Assembly (NCBI GenBank): GCA_016165875.1
Contig: JABBOT010000002.1
Span: forward strand, 29,890,040-29,954,039
From: Acanthopleura granulata
Taxonomy: Eukaryota > Mollusca > Polyplacophora > Chitonida > Chitonidae
Reading direction: 5' to 3'
DNA: 64,000 nt
Below, one piece after another: positions 21,145-35,587 of this stretch. The translations under genes and the position numbers were made by a program. Below the pieces are notes generated by a model. It was given only the letters and a program-made list of their open reading frames with translations, had not been told where the DNA came from and did not search any database. Position 1 is the first letter of the stretch. Every line of letters starts with the position of its first letter.

Positions 21145-24100
21145 TGTTGGATGTCAGTCTTGACCATGGCTCTCTTTTACGAGCCGTTGACGAAGCTTTG
21201 GACAGCCGGCGACATGTGTGGTCACTACACTGGACAACTCTCAACTCTACAAGTCCACGTCATGCAGCTAAAACAGGTCAGTATGTGATGATGAATGTCA
21301 ATGTGGATCTCATACATATTCTGCTACAAAATTTAAAGTAGGTTATACCAAAGATAACATTCTTTAGGTGTCACTTTTAGCATAGAAATGATGGTAGCGG
21401 AAGACGCTGGTCGAAACGAAGACCGAGAGATACGTTGTACTATTTCCCTTGCTCTATTCCAGAATCCACTTTCCATGGCATCAGCAGACAAAGGTGAGCC
21501 CACTGAGGGCAGTAATCATCACACATCCATACTGGTTTTTCCAGTTTCATTATTTGCCAAGTATGGCCGATAGTAATGACACCAATACCCATTATATATA
21601 TATAGACAACCGAGTGCAATCCAATCGCAATATACACACGAGGACATGATCAGTGAATGTGCAACTTTGACAATTTACAATCCAAACCAAATTAAAACCA
21701 ATCCTTGACTAAATTTTCTAATATTTACAGAAAATGGCGCGCACTTTCGTTGCCCATTATATTATTTTACAATAATGCACGTTTGGATGATGTGAACGGG
21801 TTGGGAAAAAAGGTTGTATTCCAAAATGAGGGCGGATGACTGGTAGTTTAACCTGAACTGCAGCTCCATTTCAAAAGCAAAATAAATTAACTATAAACCA
21901 TGCAACGCAGGCTTTTATTTGCGATCCAGGCAGAGAGCTTGGCATACTGGCCGAAAGTAAACAACGGGTTAGCCTGAGGAAAAAGATGAGAGAACTTCCG
22001 GTGAGATCTGCAGTGCTTTTAGCCGGGACATTCCCCTAAATGCCAACACAATTTCAAAGCACACATAAATACGTAGATGCAGAAGTAAAACTCTTATTGC
22101 ATTAATGTGATTTCGTATCAAGCTCATTACGGAGAACGATCTGAGAACAAATCAAGTGTTTGTTGGTTCCAATGGCAAATGCCGCCTTTCTTGAAGACGG
22201 TAAGTCAGGCTGAGGTAATGTAATCCGGGACACTGTAAGGTTGTGGGCTCAGGAAAGAATACAACTCATGCCTTGAGCTTGCGTGGGATCTTTATATGGG
22301 TAAATAATTTCCTGTAACGACACAGTCATTTTTCAGATTTCGAACAATAAATGAATTACATGTAAGAATATCTTTCAATTGTTATTTCCTTCTTATCACT
22401 TGAATACTAGCAGGTAAACATATTACAACTGTTATACAAGCTACACATTCGATTATTTCTCGTGATGTGACCTGAATGCACTAGAGGTAACATAGGGAAA
22501 TGTCACAATCTTTTCTCATATAATCTTATAGTTACGTTTACATAACACCAATGTGTTAAAGACCCTGGCAAGAGAGTAACCCAACTTGCTCTTTCATTTT
22601 CCAATTGAGATATGTAACTCCAAGAAAACTGAAAAGTTTTGAAATGCTAAATTTTAATAACAACATAGCCAAGTGAACATGTGGTTTGATGCAAACATGA
22701 TGGTTGAATACAAACGATAAATGAGTTGCATGAACGTACGCCTACCCTTTGGTACTGCTGGAGTACCAAGGCGTACACCAACTGAGGTTCACAGGGCATA
22801 ACGATATCACTCACAGTGCGTCAAATAATAGACCGAAACGTCGACGGTCACCCTGTACATCAATGGTTCATGTCTACAACCACATGAAATTACCCTAATA
22901 CAATAATGTGACGCAGAATGCACATTATATACTACTAATTATGAAAAACAATGAAAATAACGCTAGCTTCAACATATTTGCAAAATACTGTTTTATCTTG
23001 TATCCCGTCACATGAAAATCATAACATCATGTGATATGAAAGACATTTTCATGCTACTAACTTTAACTTCACGCTAAAGTCATTACATCAGACCGTAAGA
23101 CAAACCATATTGGCTCGATCGTCGATCGTGACAAAAGCAAACAAACAAACAAAAAAAAACAGTCTATCGTGACTACTGCGAAATATCACCTAAACAGCTG
23201 GTGTTACCGACTATATACACCCTTCATTCAACAAAGTGATCTCATTATGAAATCGCAAAGAACAAAAAACAAACGGGTGCCGGTGATAACAATTTCTGTA
23301 CGCCAGTTACAACAACAACCTTTGAATTATGATTAGCCGAACAAAATCGTCAAAATTTACTGTTGCAGGGCTGGCGTGCATCTAACTGCCACAAATCTAC
23401 ACAGCCAGACCTTCACAAAGAGCTGTACATCTGAAGAAAAACTTTTTACTTACATGAAGAATCCGTAAACTTAAACAAATTAGGTTCGATCGCCGCTGAC
23501 CTGGCTATCAGACAGTGACTTCGCTGAGCAAAGTACGAGCCAATTTTAGTCTGGTTTGCAGACTCAACAGTACAACGAATCCCTGTCAAAAAGACACATT
23601 TTCTAGTGAATAATACAAATATTTATGTTCTTTTAGCTAGCTCACACTGAGCATCACGCTTCGGATGATTCCGGTTGACTTCGGGAAAAGTAACCTCGGG
23701 TACTACATGACTTCACAGTATTCTCAACTCATCTCCAAACAATTACAAAAAAAACACTGTACTCATCTATGAGAGAATGGCATTCAAACCTGCGCCTTAC
23801 CTCGACTAATGAGCTGGAGTGTATTAATCAACGAATTATATGTGAAATGCTAAAACTTAATTTTTTGAATACCGAGGCTATCACTGACGTCTTCGAATTT
23901 GTTTCTGAGAATCGGATCTTGCGTCCTTTACAATGGGAAAGCGTGAGATGGCGCTAGTATAGAGCATGACGTCGAGCTATTACCGTGTAGTCAAAAACTG
24001 ACTGATGCGCAATGTCTACAATGTTACAATTTGTGATCGTCTACTGTGACGTCGTTCTGTCTTTAATGTGATGTCGTTATGATGAGCTGGGAATGGATCA

Positions 24101-27100
24101 TCTGACGTCGATAAAATTGTGTCAGGGTCCTGCTATATTTGGGGTTCGCTATTATTCCCTTTTTGGACTCAAATATACAATTAGACTTCAAAGTCAATTT
24201 CCTATTCGCAATATCTTCGCAAGGCTTGTGGGATCAGTATCGTAGACGAAAGGTATTATGTAGCTCTAATGCCGCTTTAAAAACTTAGTTGTTGTTTGCA
24301 GTTTGGAATCTGCTAAATGCTGATACACAAGTTCTGGTAACGGTGCTAAGATGTTCCCAGAGGAGGATTGTGTCCGCCATGACAGAAACGTGCCAGATTC
24401 CCCACCTGTCGGTTGACCTTGACTCTTGCCCTTCCCACACACCTGAGAAGTTCACCCTTCATCTGACACAGGGCTACAACAACATCGCCGCAGCACTGAT
24501 CGGTATTTTGAAATCAACCGGTCAACATTCCATATCCATTGACATGAGCAATAAATTCGGTAATCGCTGTTTTTTGCACAGAATTATTTCGCTAGACTCA
24601 AGTAATAGGTGAAAGTTCTATGGAAATCAGGAAATGTATAAATAAATTAAGAAAAATCAATCTTTTCCTCCGTGAAAATCGTGAAATGATTTGAAATATT
24701 ACATGCTACTTCAAGTGGTTTGTATAAGCAACCATGATAAGTTCACTTGTGGTGTATCAAACGCTTTGAAGCTTTGAACATAAGGTGAATGTCTCAATAT
24801 TTTCAGTCCATTTCTCTGTGTTATCTAGCGTTTTTGACGAATTCATGCAGTGGCCTTTCCTTGAGGTGTAATACATCCAGTACTTGCTGTTTTTAGTTAA
24901 TCATTGTTGTTAGTCAAGAATTTGAAGTGATGTTTTTACTATTTTCTTCTCAGATCTCATTCCATTACAAGCTCTTTTGGTTCAGTTGTCGTCTCTGGGA
25001 GGTAAGGTTGTTTTCGTGAACACACAAGGAAATAACCGGAATCAGTTGAAATCTTTGCAGAGAGGCATCATTATTACTGTGAAGAATAATCTACAGGCAA
25101 CAAATGTAAGTACTGTGTCTATTGAAAACGTTCGTTTTCTTGGAAAATTATCGTTCTCCTGTTTGGTAGCTGCGCTGTATGCGCTGAAAATGTTTTTCTC
25201 TGTCATCTCTTTGATTCGTGAAAAGATGTTACATTGTACTATGCCACTCTCATTGGTTCTTTCTTGGTTGTTATGTAATGTTAAATACTGGCTGTTAAAG
25301 ATGTTTATAGCACTAGTTATTTCGACCCTGTTCTTTTATATGCCAACCCTGACACTTACCACGCAGATATGAATGAAAAATTCTTGAGTATGTCGTTAAT
25401 CAGTAGTGAAATAAATAAAAAAATAAATCAATAATCTATTATATGTACCATCAAATCTGTGGAATGAGGATGTTCCAGTGTCCAAGCAGTGGACAGGCGT
25501 GATGCTAACTGGACACCTCCCGGAGCCCTGTGCTAGACAACTGCCTGCAAATCACAGCGACGTCTTGCTTCTTGATATCAGACCAAAGGGGCTAGTTGAT
25601 TCTGACGAAATGTGTGTCTCAAGAAATTCAACGGTATTATATTTACCCTTTTCCTTGTGTGTTTACTGTTTTACACTTTCAGATAGCAGTATACCAAATA
25701 CACATTGTGTCACTGTTTACCCCCTAGTGCCTCAATGTCAATGTCATCTTGTCCACGGTCTTCATTTCACTTTTTGTGCACATCATTTTTCGGTAGAGAG
25801 TTTTCCGCTTAGTCCTATTATGATTAAGCGTGTAGAAATCTTTTGATGTTTTATGTTAATTTCTTCTGAACAGTTTCAGGTGAAGTAGTTTGATCACAAG
25901 TATGTTAGAGAAATGTTCTTGGGTTCCCGTGTAACCTGACATGAAAGGCGTTACTCCATTATCATTCATTCATTCTGAGTGCTGGATTAAACTCTATTCA
26001 TAGAAAGCATATAGATGGATTTTAAATTAAATATCAAAAGTGCGAAAGATTAAGATATAACATGTAATGAAAATACGGGAATATCTAATATTCAACCTTT
26101 CGTTTTGCTGCCTTCATACTGTGTAACAATACAAAACAATACAATAGAATGTGTGATCTACAAGTTTTTTTGTTTTGTTTTGTTTTATTACTTTTCTACT
26201 TCCGTTTCCACTGATGAGCTTCACAAAGTAGAGTATTGAGGCAATTCCAACAGATGACCCAAGGCGATACATGATTCAACATTTCAAGAGAATGGTTAAC
26301 ATGAAACCGAAATATTGAATAATGTATCGCCTTGCGTCATTTGTTGGAGTTACCACAGTACTCTACCTAATGAAGTGGAAATGAAAGTAGAAAAGTAATC
26401 AAAGCAAATGTCTACAATTTCAGATTTTACAAGTACTAGTTGCCAAAGCGGCTCTGATGGTCGTAACAACAGCTGACCGTGAAGAAGATAAGGACAATAT
26501 GAAGGGTTCTTCTGAGTTCTGTTCAAAACAACAACAACGACCGTACAGCGGTAGCAATTCATCATTGTTGGAGGAGCTGAAAGCGGTGAGAATGCAAGCA
26601 AGAGGAAGTTTATTTGTGTATTTGCTCTACAAATTTGATCTCCATTATGATTGACGGTTGGTATAAGAATGCTTGTTTCGACGTCTGGATTTTTCGGCGC
26701 CGCTTTATCGTTTATCTCGCTGCTAATTGCTTTGCCATGACATATGAAAAGGGTTTATTGTGCCATTATAGCATTGTGGTAATACTCAATCCGTGCACTA
26801 TTTCCTAGATCTGCAGGGCCGATGTCTCTAACCTTTGTGGTCGTCAGACCAGGTCAATGGAATACAACATTTTTGACGTTAGTGATTGTTCCCGGCAAGG
26901 AGTCCCCATAGGTGAATGGACCAAGAGAAAAGGGTTGACTCTACACCCACAATCACCGAGTCTTGCGAACAGTCTGTTTCTTAACAAGTTGGCCGACTTC
27001 GGCGGAATCAGATTACGAGTTGGGGTACATCCGGTATGTCAACACATCACCTTTCATATTTGATTAAAACAGGATAATTTAGAAGGGTTTGGATTAAACA

Positions 27101-30100
27101 GTAGTCCATGTGGCGTTCGTGTCGTTTAACGTAAAGGTTGTTCCATGTGGCCAAGGGGTGTATAATATTTATTTTTTTTATTTATTTGATTGGGATTTGA
27201 TTGTATGATAGGGATAAACAAACCGGTCCACTCTACATTACAAAATAAAGAAAGACCTGTACTATTTATGATCCCCAGAGTCCTGAGGAACGAAGGGAAG
27301 CTACACACTAAGGACGGAAACTCCGGGGTACATAATCAGAAAGGAAACTCCTACGGCTTCGTGCTACATAATCACAAAGGAAACTCCCATGGAAACGGAT
27401 TATATAATCACAGAGGAAACTCTCCCGGCAGCTCACTAGGTCTGCTGCCTCTACAGTTTGTAACTTGAGAGTCATCCTTGTTCTAAAAACCTTACTGCGT
27501 GCAAAGAAGCCTGACTGTCATGAATTGAACCAGTCTCTGACGCGTTTCCTTTATTATGAAGTCCTTAAAAGTCCTGGGCCGTGGAAGTTTCCTTCCTTGT
27601 GATGTACTTCGGAGGTTCCCTTAACTACTCACACGACCGGGCTTGACACTGCCGTTCGTATTCCTCTTATTAGTAACATGGGGGAGAGGGGGTGGTACGT
27701 GGTTCGTAGTTTTGAGTCGTTCACAGAGTACGCATTCGCGTTTGGTATAATAGGCTGTTGACATGGGACGTTTTATCCGCGCGATTTATGGGTTGGAAAT
27801 GCGTTTCTCACAATGCAATCTAACTACAACCTCTTGTACAAGCTGTCGATGGCAAACACATGCATTTACAGTGCCACACCACAGATCACCTATCCGTGGC
27901 CAATGAAGTCTTGTGGCTGAATAAAGCTTCTGGTAAATAGCCTGCGGCTTTTTCGGAAGAGAAGTAATCTGCACATAGACATATGCCAGGCTTGCTCGGC
28001 TGAAGTCTGACTACTACAAGTTGTTAAAAAAGCAGTAGAAGTAAAATATGATAAAAAAAAATTAAAAATATATGATATCAAGCTAAATATGGAGTCCTTA
28101 CATCCATATCCATACGTCTAAAATACTGATCTTCCTGAACACATGGGAAAACATATAAATAAACGTAAAATAACTATAACATGTATTTTGTTTTCAAGGA
28201 TACTCCCCCCCATGTGAGTCGAAAGTCATCCAGTAACTCATCACTCCACGGCATAGTAATTGATATGTTGGATGACTTGGCCGAAGTCCTTAATTTCAAG
28301 TAAGTAATTGAATATTTCATCTCTTATATAGTGCGCCCTATAGACTCCCTCGGTTTTGACAAATGCTGCGTTTCAGCCCTGCCCTTGGTGGTTTGGCTAT
28401 AGCCTTATGTCACTAATCTGCCAGTAAATGAGTTTCCTTAACCACTGTCGATAAGGCCGTGTATTTGTTTGCAGATACACACTAGTGGAGCCGGAAGATG
28501 GTTGGTTTGGTACAAAACTGTCGAACGACTCGTGGTCTGGGATTGTCGGCATGGTCGTAAGAGGAGTAAGTTGCAATTGCTGTGATAAAACGAAATAAAA
28601 AAACAGTAACTTAATGTGTGCTTTTGTCTTAAACGATACCTTGTTGGTTGTCTTCCTTTACACAAACCCTCTATTTGCTTTGTTTCTTTGGGGTTCGACG
28701 TATCTTTCAGCATCATTAAAAGTATATGACAACCGTTTTTGTATGTACTAGGCAGGTTTCTCTCGTAAAGAAGCACTGTAAATTTCAAAGTTCATGTCGA
28801 CTAACGAGATGTCACAGAAAAATGTTGATGGGAGCATTAAACCCGCGAAGGAGAAAACCGATTGAACCACGGACGCTCTCAGTGAACTGGCCCTCTGTTT
28901 TTGTCGCATAATTTTGTGTATTGAAGCAAGCTGGTGAATATTAAAGCTTCTGTCTGAGTACGTCTAGAGAGTAACACATTCTTTCTCCTCTTGGACAATT
29001 ATTCTAATTCTATAGTCACAGTTGGCGTTGTTGTATACATATCAAGTAATGTTTAGCGTCAAAAAAGTGGCCATTGCATATCATTAAATGCCAGTGCCAA
29101 AGTATCATACTTGTTTTATCCCACGTGCAGGAGGTAGATTTCGCTGCGGGTCCATTCTCCATAACTAAAGAGAGGTCAGAAGTAGTAGATTTCATAACGC
29201 CCTTTATGCACGACAGCTTTGGGATTTTGACCCCAAGACCTAAGGAAGCAACAAAGTTGTTCCAAGTGTTCCAATCATTTGACAAGTTCATCTGGATTGC
29301 ACTTCTTCTCTGCGTTTTGCTGGCCTGTGTCATGTTTGTCACCATCGCGTTGGTAACGACTGCTCACCTAAATGGCGGAAAAAACAAACATGAATTGCTA
29401 GAGATGAGTGTCCAGGAGAACGTCTTACTGATAATAAGTTCCTACTTTGAACAAGGTTTGTATATGTACTTGCTGATATATCATTGTCAGTTGTTATAAT
29501 CCAATATTCATTTTCCAACACCTTTTCACGTAGTACTAAATACTTCTTCTGTTGATGGAATTCAAAATTGTTCGTCTTGTTAATATAAATCAAGTGTTTT
29601 ACGCCATTTTGCTCTGCAAACGTCTAAAACAGTGACGATTTTACATCGTACTTTATTAAACCTGGCGATATTTCTCGAGAACTAAGCCTACATACTGAAG
29701 GGCAGCATGAACTGGATGGTACCGCGATGGTGTGAGTCACCTGCATTACTGAGTTGCGCAAGAGCGCTAACCACTTGGTGGTAAAGTATTTATTTGATTG
29801 GTGTTTTACGCCGTACTCAAGAATATTTCACTTATACGACGGCGACCAGCATTATGGTGGGAGGAAACCGGGCAGAGCCCGGAGGAAACCCACGACCATC
29901 CGCAGGTTGCTGGCAGACCTACCCACGTTCGGCCGGAGAGGAAGCTAGCATGAGCTGGTCTTGAACTCACTGCGACCGCATTGGTGGGAAGCTTCGGCTC
30001 ATTGTGGTGCGATAGCGCGCTAACCGACTGAGCCACGGCTGCCCCTGATGGTAAAGTAAGCAGTTAATCTAATGTAAAACTTATTTTTTGTGTTGTCTTT

Positions 30101-32968
30101 TTCGATATAGCATAAATTAATCATTTTCGTGATTTTTCCACTGGTTTGAAATCCGCCCTTTCACTTACCGTACTGCTATTGTCGTGATAATCTGGCAAAA
30201 TAACCGTAGATAAATAACTTGCTTGAGTTACTATGCATGAGTTACTATTCTATACGTTAGGCCCCACATTTCACCCGAGTTCGGTGTCCGCCCGGTGTTT
30301 CCTGAGCTTCTGGTTTATCTTCACGATCCTCACGATGACGATGTACACGGCTCACCTAGCGGCCGTGTTAACTGTGTCCACACCCCTCCGGCCCATCAAC
30401 TCTCTACGGGATCTTGTGGATCAGAGGGACATGAGAATAGTTATCCGGGAGGGTGGAAGTACCTATAGCTTATTCACGGTAGGTAACTTGCATGTATGAT
30501 TATATGAGTAGCAAACGCCAATAGAAAGCACTCCGGTAAAATCCGTCCCAGCGATTCAAAGTGTATGATGGAAGCCGCTCTGGAAAGCCACTGAGGACAA
30601 ATGACCAAATGAACAAATGTCTGAGAAACATTGTTTTATAATCCCGATAATATTCTGAATGGAATGTAAGCATCCAAAATGTGAATTAATATTTCAAATG
30701 TTCCTTTAACCGGGATTGGTAGGGGCCAGTTCATTAAACTATGTATGTGTTCTGCATGATTAATGGACGAAGTTGTGCCATGCCGGTAAGGCTCGAATCA
30801 GATTCTGAAGCCACTCTCCTAAATTGAATTTGTACCCCAAGTACACAGAATGTAATAAAATTGAACATCTACACTGTTTTATACTACTGGTACACAACCG
30901 TGTGTACCACCGATACACATGTTTTGTTTGCGGGATTTTTTTTCACGCGCAACATTTGCAAATCTCTAGACTAGTAGGCCTACACAAAAAATCAAGATTA
31001 TCAATTTTGTTACAGTTTATATATCTGTGCCACGCGGTCATTTCCAGAGAAAAGGTTAGGTTATTCTGTAGCCCCTGCAGACCCCATAACAATGTGAGCC
31101 CATTTTCACGAAACCCTCTTAACATTACGAGCACGTAACCATGGCAACCATCACTATGGGCATTACTTAGCCAGGGTAGTTAAGTGTTCGTAACGTAAAG
31201 TGGGCTTCGTGCGAGTGGGGCCTGATCTAATCTCGATGGAAACAAACTCTACATATAGGGTCAAATGTTAAGTCTTTGGGAAGATGCCGAAAAAGATCAA
31301 AATTAACAGATGGTATGTACAACATGTCTCTCTCAGAAAAAAATATATTGACAGTTTCCTTCGGAAAATACTGGGATGTGTGCGGAAGATTGAATAATGC
31401 ACATTTCACTTGCCCTTAATACAGAACAATACTTACGCTTCGTGAACTCAAAGCCTCTGGTTTTCGTTTATTGTTCAGATCTATTTATTCTGTTTATTTT
31501 CCTTTCAGCAATCAGAGAAACCTCTACACAAGGCAGTCGCATCACGATTCAAAGCAGTGACAGATTTCACTGATGCCATTAGGGATGTTCGAGATGGGAA
31601 AACGTCTATACTGGCCGACAGAAGTATCCTGGAGTACATGGCTTCCCACAGTTGTGGAGAAGCAAGGGTTGCCAACGAACAAATCCTTGAATATTCTTCG
31701 GGATTTATTGTTCCTCGACATTCTGCATATAAGGAAGCCATAGATTTAAAGTACGTTACTAAGTACAAGTACGGTTTAATTATTTAACTATGTAATTTTG
31801 TGCAATTGCATGGTCTTAGTTTGATACTTTCAATTTTCACTGAATTATCTTTAATTGGATAGCAATATTCCAAAAGACCCAGCATATAGCGTGTACAGAT
31901 CTCGCTCTATAGCATTCGTTAGATACTGCGATTTCCATTAATGTCACAAGTTTATTATGAGTGTCGTTGACATTACTGCAAACGCCTTCTGTTGAATTTT
32001 AGTAATGTTACAAAGAGTGCATTTTTCTGGCAAGTTTAAATATGGATGGAGTTTCCAGAATCTCTCGTGCCCTGCTCGTAATTCCGTATATCTAGGGATC
32101 TAAGCCCTACATTCATACAAAATTTAAACTTTTTCATATATACATAGTATATTGCTTTAGGTTGCAACAAAGAAAGGTTTTATAAATCCTTTACAGAGAC
32201 AAATGTACAAAAGATACTGTACAAATACAATTACTTGGTGTAGATTTTCAATATTGACACACCATCAAATCACACACACTCACTTTAGCTGTAACTTTAC
32301 ATAATTCCGATGTGTATTTGTTAGATGTTTATACCTTAACATCACATTAACTAAAGAAAACATGAGACGATGTTGCAGTTTCACAGCACCTTACTTACGT
32401 AACTCCGCAATTGGCTATATATTCTATACATTCTGTCAAATGAGATTTGTTCGTCTGCATGAAATGCTTTGTAGGTCAAATTAACATCAACTTTATTGTT
32501 AAAATTCACAATTTGTTATTACACTGTAAAGTTGAAGGTGATCGCTAAATAAGATATATAACAACTGTTATCAAATCGCAATTATGATCCATGTTTTGAT
32601 CAACGGCAGCTTAACAACTATCATATACAGTACACGGTTTAGATAAAGATTTAATCCACTTACCTAGAAGAAAATACTTCTCCTTTTAGAATTTGCCTTT
32701 GGTGAATTGTTATTAAAAATTTGATCTATATGTATGTTTAAGGATACAGAAAATGGTGGAGTCAGGTTTGATTCAGAGACTAGAGCGGAAGTGGCAGAGA
32801 CCTTCATTGAACTGTACAACTACTGATTCGTCTGGCAAAGTCCGTCCACTAACACTGGAGTCCCTTGGCGGTGTATTTATTGTCTTAGGCGTTGTTACAC
32901 TCGTGGCGCTGTGTAGTTTACTATTGGAGCAGACCATGCACCGGTGTCGACCTTGTTATACTCGATAA
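21145..32968 (+). CDS. Ionotropic glutamate receptor A (iGluR-A)
   Basis: A spliced gene for a ligand-gated cation channel subunit of the plasma membrane. Exons by eye: 21145-21276, 24302-24559, 24954-25105, 25490-25633, 26424-26585 (amino-terminal domain); 26809-27033, 28199-28299, 28475-28565 (S1 ligand half); 29131-29455 (end of S1, M1, pore loop); 30261-30478 (M3); 31509-31750 (S2); 32743-32968 (M4, stop TAA). Phases join throughout, giving about 758 codons; the first exon(s) with signal peptide are not found. Hallmarks: PFSITKERSEVVDF with the carboxylate-binding Arg, M1 KFIWIALLLCVLLACVMF, pore loop ending YFEQG, M3 MYTAHLAAVLT (for the usual SYTANLAAFLT), S2 ILADRSILEY with Asp at the ligand-amine position, and M4 VFIVLGVVTLVALCSLLLE. 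The Asp resembles GluN and GluD rather than AMPA/kainate types. It is the paralogue of the gene at 36.1-47.9 kb; subfamily not resolved. Confidence 0.9.
26187..26399. mobile_element. Fold-back element in an iGluR-A intron
   Basis: Two arms of about 100 bp (26187-26290 and about 26295-26399) are imperfect reverse complements. The outer ends read ATTACTTTTCTAC and GTAGAAAAGTAAT, and inner parts read CCCAAGGCGATACATGATTC against its counterpart. There is almost no spacer and no coding capacity. The right end stops only 24 bp before the exon at 26424. Confidence 0.75.
27303..27437 (+). repeat. Short tandem repeat, 36-bp unit
   Basis: Three full units and one shortened unit share ATAATCA, then AAAGGAAACTC, then a variable end. 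They lie in an iGluR-A intron. The unit is a multiple of three, so an open frame runs through it, but no splice signals link it to the gene. Confidence 0.6.
29789..30048 (-). mobile_element. Full-length SINE in an iGluR-A intron
   Basis: Complete element on -: tRNA-like head (GTGGCTCAGTCGGTTAGCGC at the right end), body and tail module TTACGCCGTACTCAAGAATA at the left. It has a perfect 10-bp duplication, TGGTAAAGTA, at 29779-29788 and 30049-30058. It lies in the intron before the M3 exon. Confidence 0.92.
30261..30478 (+). other. iGluR-A M3/pore exon (conversion tract)
   Basis: This 218-bp exon encodes the loop after the pore, M3 and the start of S2 (PINSLRDLVDQRDMRIVIRE). Against the exon at 46434-46651 I count 13 mismatches by eye, with 124 consecutive identical bases (30335-30458). 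Adjacent exons differ at roughly half their residues, and flanking intron sequence is unrelated. Confidence 0.85.
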
Positions 32969-33300
32969 TGGAGAATTCAAAATTGGTATTATATGGAAAC
33001 TCACCATATCTGATACCTCAGAATTAGTTGTGACCGTCAAAAACTTACCCAAAATAATTCGTTAACATGATAATTATTGTGATTTTTTCGGGCATGATAT
33101 GAGATGAAAGGACAAGTATAGATTTTGTCGAACGTATTAATTTTAATTACATTAATGAAAATGAGAAGAGGTAGTTGTAACGTGTGTTTAATAGTTGTGC
33201 TCTACTTTACCCATAGATATTTGCAGCGATGCTTAGCAACCCCAAAGGTGCTACATGCTCACAACAAGAAGAGCAGAGGAAGTGTTCCCTTTCACTTGAT

Positions 33301-33463
33301 TTATTTATTTATTTATTGATGTTTCACGCCTCCCACAAGAAGTTTTCACTTATACGACGGTGGCCAGCAGGAAGCCAACAAGAGCTGAACTTGAACTCAC
33401 AGCGACCGCATTGGTGGGAGGTTCTCGGGTTATTGTGCTGCGATAGCGCGCTAACCGACTGAG
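33301..33463 (-). mobile_element. SINE with internal deletion
   Basis: Head and tail modules of the SINE family are present but most of the middle is missing. It is flanked by a perfect 13-bp duplication, CCTTTCACTTGAT (33288-33300 and 33464-33476). It lies just downstream of iGluR-A. Confidence 0.88.
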
Positions 33464-33476
33464 CCTTTCACTTGAT

Positions 33477-35583
33477 ATTAACTTCAAACCTTGCAGATTA
33501 AAAAAAGTACTTTTTCAGGTTCGGTGACCTTACTGTGCTCAAAAATTTAATTTTACTAGCCATTGTCCATTGATTTATATTCAGTTATTGATAGCATGAA
33601 ATATTTGATACAAACAATGTTATATAATATCTTTACGTTATGTACATTACTTCCATATATGTGAGTATTTATCTCTTAAGCATCATGCACTGTGTGTATT
33701 TTCTTTTCACAGAGTGTATATGACAGTTTGTGATACTTTTTATGTGTGGAAAAGGTTGCTAGTTTCGGAAGAGTGTAAGGCAGTTATCGCGCAGTACTTC
33801 CAGGGTCCAGTCTTTAATACATTTTATCTTTTCATTATCCTAACCGGCTCAACTTTATTCCCTCTGTCTTAAGCAGTGTATACGTCATGACCTGCACTGA
33901 AAGCCAGAAGTCTTTCCTCAAGCATCTATATGTATGTATGGAATTGTGAACAGGTTGTCTCTGTTGGAAAGAAATATAAGTGTTGTGAGCATGTTTACAT
34001 AAGGCCAGAAAGTTCAATACACTAGATTATGACAGAGTGGTGAGTTTACAGCAGTACAGTCTTTATCTCGACGGACCACAGTGAAAATATATTTGTTGAG
34101 ATTTTCGTAACGAGAGTTATTAGACCTGGGTACCGTTTAACGTTGTCAATTTGAACTTCGGTTTTGCTGTTTTACCGTCACATTTTTCAAGAGTGTGTTT
34201 CGCCACACACTATTTTGTGCTGGAGACTTGTTTCTGATCTTGCATTCCTCATCGTCTCTTTCTGTTGTGAAGTACTTACATCCCAGTTTCCACTAGGAGG
34301 GGCGTTGCCCTGGAGATCACTCTATGTCCAGCCTGAAGACTGGATTTTCTAACGCCCGGTGGGAAATCACCGCTAACCAGTTGCCCTGAGAAGTATGTCT
34401 CTCGCAGGGAAATCTGATACAAACCGTTGTTGGTTTATTGTGTGAACGATTAACACTTGGATACCAGTGATACTTTCATGTGAAGAATTCACAAAAACTG
34501 TGGATTTAATTGTCTGTGTGAACTGAGACTTGCCTTCTGGACACCTAGTGTCTCGACCGTGTCATTATTTGTGACCTACTTTAATCTCCGTCAGAAACTT
34601 TATTTTGTTATTGTCTGTATTGTTATTTGTATATAAACTGTAGTATTTAGACCGGTTTGTTCAATTGTATGTATTGAATCTATCTAAGTGTCTTCACTTT
34701 TCTTTCTTTGATCTTGTGTAAAGCTCTTCGCTGTCCGGGATCTGAGTAAACCGTTTGTTTCCTGTTTTTCCTGTCAGAATATAGATTCCCTTACACTAAC
34801 AATTTGACAAACTATATGTACTTTCACAAAACTCTTCGCCTTTGCATGTCTTTCATCTCCAGGATCCACTTACGCTATAAGCAAAAACACACATGCGTAC
34901 AAGACAATAATAGCTTCAAACTTACAGAAGCGATGATGACAGTGCTCTGGAGATATCCTGTCAGCGGCTTTCATTATTCACAACATCCCCACCTCACCCT
35001 AAAAAAAGAGCTCAGCCTCACGTAATCCATATGTACCTTGCACTCGTGAAACGTGATAGGCGCATTCTTGAAACCAAGGATCATAATGGTTAGTTACGAC
35101 TGACACACACAACCATTAAGAAATAAACACCATCAAACCGAGCTTTTTATCCAGTCTTACAGTGAACTTTAAACGTGTTCAATAGCTATTTGTTTATCCA
35201 AGAAATCAACCCTTTCAAATAATTTTGTTCAACAGCGTGGTAGATTACACGAAAATACATTTGAAACCAAATAGTGCTGACATGGCGTATTGGTATGAAA
35301 AGGCTTAAAAATATCATGATCACGCAGGCAACGATTGCTTTATCTACCTGAAGGTGTCAGCGAAGTCCTTTTAAATTCGACAATGGGGAATTTCGAAATT
35401 TTAGGAATCCGGACTGTGACTAAAAATCGCATGGGCAACAAACATGCAGAAAGTATTAGGTTGTTGACAAAGTTACAACATCAGGTGGAAAGTTGACTGT
35501 GACGAACTCTACAATAGGTAACTGTATCCTGCGCAGGTTTTCACACCTTGCTATGCGTTATTCATTTGTACGAGGTATTTCAT
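33477..35583. other. Gene-free stretch between the receptors
   Basis: No exon of either receptor is visible. The part from about 33700 to 34800 has a composition like the untranslated end of a retroelement, with a TATA-like TGTATATAAACT at about 34628, but I find no paired terminal repeats or reading frames, so it stays unassigned. Confidence 0.35.
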
Positions 35584-35587
35584 TTAA

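Noticed and set aside
33700..34800. Solo LTR of a retrotransposon
   Set aside because: TATA-like box and composition are suggestive, but no terminal TG/CA with target duplication or second copy could be found.
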